Part shown: in pieces, positions 9,799 through 16,909 of the stretch
Layout of the letters: each line of letters begins with the position of its first letter
Position numbering within the stretch: the first letter of the stretch is position 1
Source: Clostridiales bacterium UBA6114
Lineage (GTDB): Bacteria; Bacillota; Clostridia; Oscillospirales; Butyricicoccaceae
Length of the DNA stretch: 64,000 nt
NCBI GenBank assembly: GCA_002423435.1
Contig: DIWE01000028.1
Location: 69,250-133,249, forward strand
Direction: 5' to 3'
Program-made: the position numbers and the translations under genes
The notes under the pieces: model-generated
Databases searched by the model: none
What the model was told of the DNA's origin: nothing
The model's input: only the letters and a program-made list of their open reading frames with translations

Positions 9799-9799
9799 G

Positions 9800-10327
9800 A
9801 TGGATATGATTATAAAAGGAAAAGCATACAAATTCGGCGATAATATCGATACCGACATTTTGGCCCCCGGCCTTACCGCGTCCTTTGGCCTGGCTGACGC
9901 AAGCGAGATGGAGGATGTGAAGACGCATGCCTTTGAACAGATCCGGCCGGATTTCTATAAGGAAGTGATACCTGGCTCTATTCTGATTGCCGGGAGGAAT
10001 TTCGGCTTCGGCTCACACAGAGAACATGCCACGACCGTTATCGAATATCTCGGATTTAAGATTATCATCGCGGATTCGGTGGCGCGTTTGTATCAACGCA
10101 ACTCCTTTGCAATCGGATTCCCGGTTTTGGAGGTCCCGGGCATCACAAAAATGGTTGAAGAAGGAGATGAACTGGAAATTAACCTGGCCAACTGCAGTAT
10201 TAAGAACTTTCGGACCGGCAATACAATTTCCATCGAACCGTTATCTGAAATCGCTCAGGAGATCATTGAGGCAGGCGGGATCATCGAACATATGAAAAAT
10301 ACGCTGGAGAAGGAAAAAAACGCTTAG
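9800..10327 (+). CDS. Aconitase/3-isopropylmalate dehydratase small-subunit family protein
   Basis: 175 aa from ATG 9800, one base after the large-subunit stop. Longer upstream reading in this frame is antisense-free overlap with the large subunit and is not needed. Signature NIDTDILAPG near the start, then GRNFGFGSHREHA and DSVARLYQRNSFAIGFP: the swivelling domain that closes over the substrate. Translationally coupled to the large subunit; together one heterodimeric hydro-lyase. Confidence 0.88.
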   Translation: MDMIIKGKAYKFGDNIDTDILAPGLTASFGLADASEMEDVKTHAFEQIRPDFYKEVIPGSILIAGRNFGFGSHREHATTVIEYLGFKIIIADSVARLYQRNSFAIGFPVLEVPGITKMVEEGDELEINLANCSIKNFRTGNTISIEPLSEIAQEIIEAGGIIEHMKNTLEKEKNA

Positions 10328-10376
10328 ATTAAAATCAAGACCCAATAGTAAATTTTTTATGGCAGGAGGACTTTTA

Positions 10377-10718
10377 ATGCCGAAGATTTTGGAGTGCGGT
10401 AAGATCAAAGGTATTCTATCCGAGGAAAGCGGTGCGAACAACCTGGTTTTCAGAACGGTATTTAGTCATAAGGATGGAAGTCGGCTTGTTATTTCTTATA
10501 ATGACGTATTGCCGGGCGGTAACACAAAAAATCATGCTCATCCGGAGGAACACGTAGCTTTTATCGTAAAAGGAGAGGGAGTTCTTGATTCCGGAGACGG
10601 AAATCCCCGGCCGATTTCGGAAGGAATGGCGATTTATATTCCGTCGGACGAGCAGCATTGCTTTCGAAACACAGGCGACAAAGCGATGGTTATTTTTGGC
10701 GTGAAACCTGAAGAATAA
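10377..10718 (+). CDS. Small cupin-domain protein
   Basis: 113 aa. The ATG at 10377 is chosen because AGGAGG lies 8 bp upstream; an ATG at 10359 has no such site. A single cupin barrel: G(X)5HXH-like motif in GGNTKNHAHPEEHVAFIVKG (His and Glu metal ligands) and the second motif ending in PSDEQHCFRNTG. It could be a small metal-dependent isomerase or decarboxylase-type accessory enzyme, or a ligand-binding protein of this catabolic operon. The function is not specified by sequence. Confidence 0.8.
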   Translation: MPKILECGKIKGILSEESGANNLVFRTVFSHKDGSRLVISYNDVLPGGNTKNHAHPEEHVAFIVKGEGVLDSGDGNPRPISEGMAIYIPSDEQHCFRNTGDKAMVIFGVKPEE

Positions 10719-10774
10719 CCTCTGGGGACTCTTTATGAAGTTAATACTTTGCAGTAAAAGAGGAGAAAAATAAA

Positions 10775-11821
10775 ATGAAAAAGTCTATTGCTTTGGCTAT
10801 TATAGGATGCATGCTGTTAGTAATCGCGGGGTGTGTTTCGTCTAAATCTTCAACACCGGTATCGGTTTCTGCCTCGGCATCCATATCTGCTGCAACACCG
10901 GCTTCGGGGGGGAAATCATATAAACTGGTATTTGCGACTAGTGTATCAGAGAAATCTCCGGAAACACAGGGACTTATTCATTTAGGCAAAATCCTTGAAG
11001 AGAGAAGTAATGGCAGGATAACCGGAGAAGCGTTCTACGGTGGATCGTTGGGTTCGGAAGCCGAAATTGTTGAACAAACCAGAACGGGCGCAATTCATGC
11101 GGCGGTAGCCGCATGGGATACTTGGGATTTGCTTGCATCAGAATACACCCCCTGGGTTGTTCCATATCTTTATAAAAACAGTGATCAGGTCCTACGTTCC
11201 TGGGAGGGAAAAACAGGAGACGCCATGAGAGAAGAATTTGCCAAGAATAATCTTTTATGTTACGGACTGATTTTCAGGGGCAATCGTCAGCTCACGTCTA
11301 ATAAATTAATTGAGAAACCCGCCGACTTGGTCGGACTGAAGCTAAGGCTGCCTCAAACGGCCGCATGGGTCAAGGTTTGGACGCAACTTGGCGCAATGCC
11401 GACGACAATCGCCACGGCCGAGGTCTTCAGCGCTTTGCAGACCGGCGTTGTCGATGCGCAGGAAAATCCCATTATTTCCAATAATCAGAAGGGCCTGCAG
11501 GAAGTTCAAAAGTATACCGTTATGACAAACCATATAGTTGATTTCATCGGCTATCTCGTTTGCAAGCCATTTATCGATGAGTTGAACGCCGAGGATAGGG
11601 CGTTGGTGGAAACCGCGATTAAAGACGCGACGGCGTATGCTCAAGAGCTTTATAAGGAGCAGGAAGCAGAAGCAAGAGCCGCGATGGAAAAGGCCGGCAT
11701 GAAATTTGTTGATATCGATGTCGCTCCTTTTAAAGAAAAAGCGCTTGCCAACATTGATTCGCTGAAAGGTAACTGGGCTGATTGGGTTTATGATGAAGCT
11801 TTGAACGATACTGCCAATTAA
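10775..11821 (+). CDS. DctP-family TRAP transporter substrate-binding lipoprotein
   Basis: 348 aa; RBS AGAGGAG. Lipoprotein signal with LLVIAGC (lipobox). The mature part shows DctP signatures: KLVFATSVSEKSPETQGL, later LVGLKLRLPQTAAWVKVWTQLGAMPTTI and FSALQTGVVDAQENP, in which the conserved Arg that binds the substrate carboxylate is present (KLRLP). Partner of the DctQ and DctM genes downstream. A second binding protein of a different TRAP class in the same locus as the TAXI system, so the locus probably imports two related acids. Confidence 0.9.
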   Translation: MKKSIALAIIGCMLLVIAGCVSSKSSTPVSVSASASISAATPASGGKSYKLVFATSVSEKSPETQGLIHLGKILEERSNGRITGEAFYGGSLGSEAEIVEQTRTGAIHAAVAAWDTWDLLASEYTPWVVPYLYKNSDQVLRSWEGKTGDAMREEFAKNNLLCYGLIFRGNRQLTSNKLIEKPADLVGLKLRLPQTAAWVKVWTQLGAMPTTIATAEVFSALQTGVVDAQENPIISNNQKGLQEVQKYTVMTNHIVDFIGYLVCKPFIDELNAEDRALVETAIKDATAYAQELYKEQEAEARAAMEKAGMKFVDIDVAPFKEKALANIDSLKGNWADWVYDEALNDTAN

Positions 11822-11876
11822 TAAACGGGAATATCTTAAATGTCAGTTCCGACTTAACCCGGCTTATTAATGGATT

Positions 11877-11908
11877 CATGCCGGCTGCCAAGAGCGGCAG
11901 CCGGCATG
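11877..11908 (+). terminator. Strong intercistronic hairpin between dctP- and dctQ-like genes
   Basis: CATGCCGGCTGCC (11877-11889) and GGCAGCCGGCATG (11896-11908) form a perfect 13-bp stem with a 6-nt loop. No T-run follows, so it is more likely a partial attenuator or an mRNA 3'-end stabiliser than a full terminator. The rest of the 248-bp gap holds a possible weak promoter (TTGGTG 12016, TATTAT 12038, 16-bp spacer). Confidence 0.65.
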
Positions 11909-12069
11909 GAATGTAACTTATATTAACATGCGGTAAATCTTATTTTAATTCTATTAGCCAAAAATCACGCTTGTCTTGACGGGAGGAGGAGACCGGGTAA
12001 CGTTCTTGAATGGGGTTGGTGATCCGAAATCTCCGGATATTATAAAAACAATAGTGAGGGGGAGGAAAC

Positions 12070-12597
12070 ATGCAAAAGTTTTACCATATTTCCAAAATAG
12101 TTTATGAATCTATTGTTGGCATAGCGCTTCTTATAACTATTTTTGCCGTGGTTTTTCAGGTCCTTTGCCGTTATGTGTTTCATATTGCCGCCCCATGGAC
12201 AGAGGAACTTGCACGATATGCGATGCTTGCGATAACATTTTTGGGTACCGTTGTTGTCTCCCGTACGGGAAACCATTTGGGCGCCTTTTTCTTGGTGGAT
12301 CGGGCGAGTGGAAGACTCAAGGGTCTGATATTGGTTCTTTCAAATATCGTCGTTATCGGATTTTTATACTTTATGATTATCGGCGGGTGGTCAATGATTC
12401 CTCTTACATATAACGCATTGTCAACAACAATGCCCTTTTTCCGAATGGCGTATATTTATTACGGCTTGGTTTTTGGTAGTGTATTTATGGCGATTTATAG
12501 TATTAAAGATTTAGCGTTGTCCGTAAAATTATTGATTGACGGTAAGGATGAAAACCTTCCAATAGGCAAGAGCACTCCGTTTGCAGAGGAGGATTAA
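12070..12597 (+). CDS. TRAP transporter small permease (DctQ family)
   Basis: 175 aa with four predicted membrane helices. The segment QVLCRYVFHIAAPWTEELARY is the family hallmark (RY-V-F…W-T-E-E-L-AR). RBS GAGGGGGAGG. It pairs with the large permease, which starts 3 bp after its stop codon. Confidence 0.92.
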   Translation: MQKFYHISKIVYESIVGIALLITIFAVVFQVLCRYVFHIAAPWTEELARYAMLAITFLGTVVVSRTGNHLGAFFLVDRASGRLKGLILVLSNIVVIGFLYFMIIGGWSMIPLTYNALSTTMPFFRMAYIYYGLVFGSVFMAIYSIKDLALSVKLLIDGKDENLPIGKSTPFAEED

Positions 12598-12600
12598 CTT

Positions 12601-13884
12601 ATGCTGATTATCTTTATAGGCGTGTTTATCGTACTTATGCTTATAGGGGTTCCGGTGGCTTTTGCGATGGGCGGGACCGCCTTTATATCTGCGATTATTC
12701 TCTGGGGCATAGACGGAATGCCCATCGATATTTTAATTCAGCGGGTTGCGTATGGTTGCAACAACTTTACAAATTTGGCAATCCCGCTGTTTTTGCTCGC
12801 GGGGCAGCTAATGAACGGTGGAAGTATCACAAAAAGGATTTTTTCGTTTGCGCAGAGCTGCGTTGGACATCTGCCGGGAGGACTTGGACACGTCAATGTT
12901 CTTGCCAGTATAATTTTCGCCGGAATGTCGGGGACCGCGACTGCCGATACGGCGGGCTTGGGAACAATCGAAATTAAGGCAATGAGCGACGCCGGGTTTG
13001 ACAAGGAATTTTCAGTCGCAGTAACCGGCGCCTCCGGATTAATTGGGCCGATCATACCGCCCAGTGTTCCGATGGTCATGTACGGCGTTATTAGCGGCGT
13101 TTCAGTGGGAGCACTTTTTATCGGGGGAATTATTCCCGGTTTGCTGATGGGCGTGGCTATGTGTATACTTGTATACGTATATGCAGTCAAAAGAAATTAT
13201 CCAAGATGCGATAAAATTTCGTTTAAACAGTTTTCAAGGGGCCTTTATGAGGCCATCCCTGTCCTCTTAGCGCCGGTTATTATAATCGGGGGCATTTGGA
13301 CCGGCATATTCACAGCCACAGAGGCTGCGGGGGTTGTTGTAATATATGCTTTGTTTCTTGATATGATTGTCTATAAAGATTTAACGATCGCCAGTTTCTG
13401 GAAAATTATTAAAAGCGTTGCGATCGATTCGGCAACCATTCTTATTATTATTGCCTGTGTGTCCGTTTATGGTTATGTGCTGACCAGAACAAGGATACCT
13501 ATGATACTTGCGGAAGCGATCTTCGCAGTCACGACAAATCCGTTTATTATTTTGATTTTATTGAATCTTTTCCTACTCGTAGTGGGCTGCTTTATGTCCA
13601 CGATGGAATCCATTATTTTATTAACTCCTATTCTTGTACCGCTTTGCGAGCAAGCCGGTATCAATACTATGGTTTTTGGCGTCATTATGTGCCTGAATCT
13701 GATGATAGGGCAATTGACACCGCCGTTCGGCATGGTGTTGTTCTTGCTAACAAAAATATCAAAGCTGCCTATGAGTACTGTGGTTAAAGCCTGCCTGCCT
13801 TTTACTGTCCCTGTTTTGGTCGTATTGATTCTTTGCTTGTTATTCCCTCAGATCATCACTTTCCTTCCCAGTATTACTATTTAG
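12601..13884 (+). CDS. TRAP transporter large permease (DctM family)
   Basis: 427 aa, the usual length, with about 11-13 membrane helices. Characteristic segments: IPLFLLAGQLMNGG, ASIIFAGMSGTATADTAGLG and GASGLIGPIIPPSVPMVMYG, with the later repeat LTPPFGMVLF. It is the ion-coupled transport subunit for the DctP protein at 10775-11821. It is the last gene before the IS3 element and no clear terminator is seen between them. Confidence 0.93.
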   Translation: MLIIFIGVFIVLMLIGVPVAFAMGGTAFISAIILWGIDGMPIDILIQRVAYGCNNFTNLAIPLFLLAGQLMNGGSITKRIFSFAQSCVGHLPGGLGHVNVLASIIFAGMSGTATADTAGLGTIEIKAMSDAGFDKEFSVAVTGASGLIGPIIPPSVPMVMYGVISGVSVGALFIGGIIPGLLMGVAMCILVYVYAVKRNYPRCDKISFKQFSRGLYEAIPVLLAPVIIIGGIWTGIFTATEAAGVVVIYALFLDMIVYKDLTIASFWKIIKSVAIDSATILIIIACVSVYGYVLTRTRIPMILAEAIFAVTTNPFIILILLNLFLLVVGCFMSTMESIILLTPILVPLCEQAGINTMVFGVIMCLNLMIGQLTPPFGMVLFLLTKISKLPMSTVVKACLPFTVPVLVVLILCLLFPQIITFLPSITI

Positions 13885-14053
13885 CGTTGATTCCAGTTTT
13901 AAGAACAGGGTACTGATCCGGTCTTGTGTTTGTCAAGTTGAAATAGACACGAACAAATATTAATCAGAGGAAGCCCTGTTCGGTTCTGATATGCTCCCTT
14001 AATGAGAGACAGTGAAATGAAAAAACACTGTTCATCATGAAGGGAGTATTTCT

Positions 14054-14752
14054 ATGCCGAGCAAGTCGAAAGTAGAGATTGAGGAAAAGGTTAAAATCAT
14101 CAGAGAGTATATAGCAGGAAATATCTCAAGGGAGGAGGCTGGCAGACGAGGCGGGGTTGCGCCCTCGTCTATAAGCAGTTGGGCGCGGAAATATCGTGCA
14201 GAGGGAGCATTGAGCCTGACACCGGCAGAGAAGAACCGGGTATACAGTCTCGAATTAAGGAGACAAGCAGTTCTGGAATATCTTGCGGGTGGATGCAGCC
14301 AGAGTGCCATATGCGAAAGATACAAAATTCGATCGAGGAGACAACTCCGGTGTTGGATAAAGATGTATAATGCTCATGGAGAATTCAACTCCGTCAAGCA
14401 TTCCGGAGGAGGAAGCTACATGAGGAAGGCCCGCAGCACAACACAGGAGGAACGTATCCGGATCGTCAAAGACTGTATTGCATCCGGTAAGAATTACGGT
14501 GAGACGGCGCTCAAGTATAACGTAAGTTACCAACAAGCCCGTACATGGACGCTGCACTTTGAGAAGATGGGCGAAGCTGGTCTACAGGATAGACGCGGGC
14601 AGCGGAAAAAGGATCAGGCGCCACGCACAGAGCTGGAACAGGCGCAAATTGAGATCGAACAGCTCAAACACGAGCTGTATTTAGCGGAAATGGAGAAGGC
14701 CTTGCTAAAAAAATTGGACGAGGTGGAGAGGAGGGATGCCTCTCACAAGTGA
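14054..14752 (+). CDS. IS3-family transposase OrfA
   Basis: 232 aa with repeated helix-turn-helix units (residues about 5-50, 55-100 and 120-165) and a C-terminal coiled coil with heptad leucines (ELEQAQIEIEQLKHELYLAE), the expected OrfA layout for binding the IS ends. Longer than a minimal OrfA (about 100 aa), comparable to IS150-group InsJ. The region near its end carries the A7 slippery site used to make the OrfAB fusion. Confidence 0.88.
   Translation: MPSKSKVEIEEKVKIIREYIAGNISREEAGRRGGVAPSSISSWARKYRAEGALSLTPAEKNRVYSLELRRQAVLEYLAGGCSQSAICERYKIRSRRQLRCWIKMYNAHGEFNSVKHSGGGSYMRKARSTTQEERIRIVKDCIASGKNYGETALKYNVSYQQARTWTLHFEKMGEAGLQDRRGQRKKDQAPRTELEQAQIEIEQLKHELYLAEMEKALLKKLDEVERRDASHK
14707..14713 (+). 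other. Programmed -1 frameshift site (A7)
   Basis: Seven A in the phase A AAA AAA of the orfA frame (Leu-Lys-Lys codons). orfB is in the -1 frame, and that frame is open from the slippery site through to the orfB GTG at 14749, so a -1 slip gives an uninterrupted OrfAB transposase. Confidence 0.75.
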
Positions 14753-15639
14753 GGCAGAGGTATATCTACATTTCTATAAAAGAATGCCATGCAGAAGTTG
14801 GGTGTCCCATTGAGGTCGCCTGTGAACGGCTCCATGTAACTCGGTCCGCTTACAACAAATGGGCATCCGGCAAGCTCAGCCGCAGGACCGCCGAGAACGA
14901 GAAAATTGCCAAAAAGGTAGAAGAAATCCACATGGAAAGCCCCGACAAGGGCTACCGGCGTATCGATGACGACCTGCGGCACGACCATGATATCCATGTC
15001 AACGACAAGAGGGTCCTGCGCATTTGCCGCGCGAGAGATATTAAGTCCACCGTCAAGTACAGCAACCACGGCTGCACACGGCAGGCAAAGAATCCGCAAT
15101 ATCTTGCCGAAAACCTTCTTGACCGCCAATTCCGCGCTTCTCAGCCGAATGAGAAGTGGCTCACTGATGTAACAGAATTCAAATGGTACGAAGGCGTTGA
15201 AGTCCATAAAATCTACCTCAGCGCTATTTTAGACCTCTATGACAGGCGCATCGTGGCTTTCGAAATTAGCGGGAGTAATGACAATCCTATCGTATTCAAA
15301 ACTTTTGACAAAGCTGTCAAGGGAAATCCCAACGCACATCCTTTGTTCCACAGCGACCGGGGATACCAGTACACGAACCGTACTTTCCATCACAAAATTG
15401 AAAAGGCCGGTATGACACAAAGTATGTCCCGCGTGGCGCACTGCATCGACAATGGCCCCATGGAAGGATTCTGGGGCATTCTGAAACGTGAGCGCTACTA
15501 CGGCAGAAGATTTACCGACAAGCAGACACTCATTCAAATGATTGAGGGTTATATCCCCTATTACAACACCCGGCGCGTACAGCGCAGCCTTGGTGTCTTG
15601 ACGCCATTGGAGAAACACAATCTATACCGCGCTGCATAA
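14749..15639 (+). CDS. IS3-family transposase OrfB (DDE integrase core)
   Basis: 296 aa, GTG start overlapping the orfA stop. HTH_21-like segment early (SPDKGYRRIDDDLR), then the rve catalytic domain: first Asp in WLTDVTEF, second Asp in HSDRGYQYT, Glu in MEGFWGILKRE. It ends with YYNTRRVQRSLGVLTPLEKH, typical of the IS150 group. All three DDE residues are present and no internal stop is seen, so the element may be active. Confidence 0.92.
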   Translation: MRQRYIYISIKECHAEVGCPIEVACERLHVTRSAYNKWASGKLSRRTAENEKIAKKVEEIHMESPDKGYRRIDDDLRHDHDIHVNDKRVLRICRARDIKSTVKYSNHGCTRQAKNPQYLAENLLDRQFRASQPNEKWLTDVTEFKWYEGVEVHKIYLSAILDLYDRRIVAFEISGSNDNPIVFKTFDKAVKGNPNAHPLFHSDRGYQYTNRTFHHKIEKAGMTQSMSRVAHCIDNGPMEGFWGILKRERYYGRRFTDKQTLIQMIEGYIPYYNTRRVQRSLGVLTPLEKHNLYRAA

Positions 15640-15643
15640 AAAA

Positions 15644-15668
15644 CGGACAGCAGTTTTGCTGCTGTCCG
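15644..15668 (+). terminator. Hairpin after orfB
   Basis: CGGACAGCAG and CTGCTGTCCG form a perfect 10-bp stem with loop TTTTG, 4 bp after the stop codon. It probably ends the transposase transcript; the following sequence is A-rich rather than T-rich. Confidence 0.6.
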
Positions 15669-15775
15669 AGAAAAATTCTATAGTTTTTCATTGTCCTCTT
15701 GACGGGATGCGGTTCATTCCAAGCTGAACAGGGCTTTTAAATTTATGAGGGAATTTAATTTCACCCGAAACTTTA

Positions 15776-15803
15776 TTGTAATTTCCCAAACCGCAATTAT
15801 AAT
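15776..15803 (+). promoter_or_regulatory. Promoter of the AEC transporter gene
   Basis: TTGTAA (15776-15781), 16-bp spacer, TATAAT (15798-15803), 22 bp before the first ATG. Confidence 0.6.
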
Positions 15804-15824
15804 AAAAGATAGGGTTATCGGCTA

Positions 15825-16772
15825 ATGCGTATGAAAGGATTTCTTCTTATGGTTCTTGAGGTTTTGTCTATTCTGTTTCAGGTCATGCTTCCGCTTTCCA
15901 TCCCTGTTGTTGTCGGGGCGATTCTGGTCCGTTTTAAAGGGCTTGAAACCAAAAACATACTCACGCTGGTCCTGTATTTTTTAATGCCGGGCATGGTATT
16001 TGAAACATTGATGACGGCCGAGGTTTCCTTCAGCGATGTCTATAAGACTCTTTCGTTTTGCATCCTGAATGTTTTCCTTTTGTGGCTTGTCGCGAAATTG
16101 CTCGGCAAAGCGCTTAAGCTGCCGTCTCCGGAAAGGGCCGGGCTCACCCTGGTGTCGACTCTTACAAACAGCGTTAACTACGGGATTCCGCTTGTTTTGC
16201 TGGCCTTCGGGCAGCTCGGGCTGGACAAGGCGTCCGTTTATGTGATCATCCAGCTGTTTATCGTAAACACAGTCGGCGTCTATTTCGCGGCGCGTTCGAA
16301 TTTCTCCGTGAAAAATGCCGTTAAATCCGTCTTTTCCCTCCCCACCATCTATGCGGCCCTGCTCGCCTGTACACTCAGGTTTTTTCATGTCGGTCTGCCC
16401 GCCGGAATTGAAAAAGGCGCCGCCATGATCGCCGCGGCGTATTCCCCTGTGGTGCTCGCGATATTGGGCGCGCAAATGGCGGGCGTGAAAAACTCCGAAC
16501 TCAATCAGGAGGCCCGGTCCACCTTCTGGTGGGGGCTTTTCATGCGTCTTATCGCGGCGCCGCTGATCGCCTGCCTCGGCCTGTCCATCCTGCAGATAAA
16601 AGGAGTTTTGTTTTCCGTTCTCTTTATTCTGTCCTCCATGCCGGTGGCGGTCAACGCGGTGATTCTATCGGAAAAATTCGACGCGTCCCCCAAGTTTGTG
16701 TCAAAATGCATTCTGTGGACGACGCTCGCGTCTTTTATCGTTTTGCCGGTTCTGATTATGCTGGTCAAATGA
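15825..16772 (+). CDS. AEC-family transporter (auxin efflux carrier/malate permease type)
   Basis: 315 aa, about ten membrane helices in two five-helix halves with the central cytosolic break of the family. Sequences such as GLTLVSTLTNSVNYGIPLVL and the C-terminal LSSMPVAVNAVILSEKFD match AEC permeases, which carry small organic anions. An alternative start at 15849 has AAAGGA at a good distance, while 15825 has only a weak site. It could be functionally tied to the organic-acid locus upstream, but the IS element separates them and it has its own promoter. Confidence 0.85.
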   Translation: MRMKGFLLMVLEVLSILFQVMLPLSIPVVVGAILVRFKGLETKNILTLVLYFLMPGMVFETLMTAEVSFSDVYKTLSFCILNVFLLWLVAKLLGKALKLPSPERAGLTLVSTLTNSVNYGIPLVLLAFGQLGLDKASVYVIIQLFIVNTVGVYFAARSNFSVKNAVKSVFSLPTIYAALLACTLRFFHVGLPAGIEKGAAMIAAAYSPVVLAILGAQMAGVKNSELNQEARSTFWWGLFMRLIAAPLIACLGLSILQIKGVLFSVLFILSSMPVAVNAVILSEKFDASPKFVSKCILWTTLASFIVLPVLIMLVK

Positions 16773-16850
16773 ACCGGGGAAAAAGCGCGGTACATAACAT
16801 GATGGTTTTCCATCCCACGGCCATAAAATCCTTAAAACCGTTTTTAATAA

Positions 16851-16886
16851 GGACCCTTCGACAGCATGTATCGAAGGGTCCTTTTT
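16851..16886 (+). terminator. Terminator between convergent AEC and phospho-sugar mutase genes
   Basis: GGACCCTTCGA (16851-16861) and TCGAAGGGTCC (16871-16881), perfect 11-bp stem, 9-nt loop, then five T. Confidence 0.9.
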
Positions 16887-16909
16887 GCATCAGGCATTAT
16901 TTATATTTA

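Larger units (their letters stand above)
13914..15716 (+). mobile_element. IS3-family insertion sequence (about 1.8 kb, apparently complete)
   Basis: Contains orfA and orfB in the classic IS3 arrangement (-1 frame, 4-base overlap). Proposed ends are TGATCCG at 13914 and CGGTTCA ending at 15716, which match in inverted orientation at 6 of 7 bases and are followed inside by a shared GTCAAG. No clean target duplication is visible. GAACAGGG occurs outside both ends (13903-13910 and 15726-15733), and AAGCCCTGTTC (13971-13981) is inverted as GAACAGGGCTT (15726-15736). The boundaries are therefore approximate. Confidence 0.75.

Noticed and set aside
8521..10327. leuCD of leucine biosynthesis
   Set aside because: No leuA, leuB or ilv genes nearby; the pair is embedded in a TRAP transporter operon under a LacI regulator. 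Catabolic use is more likely, though this is not proven.
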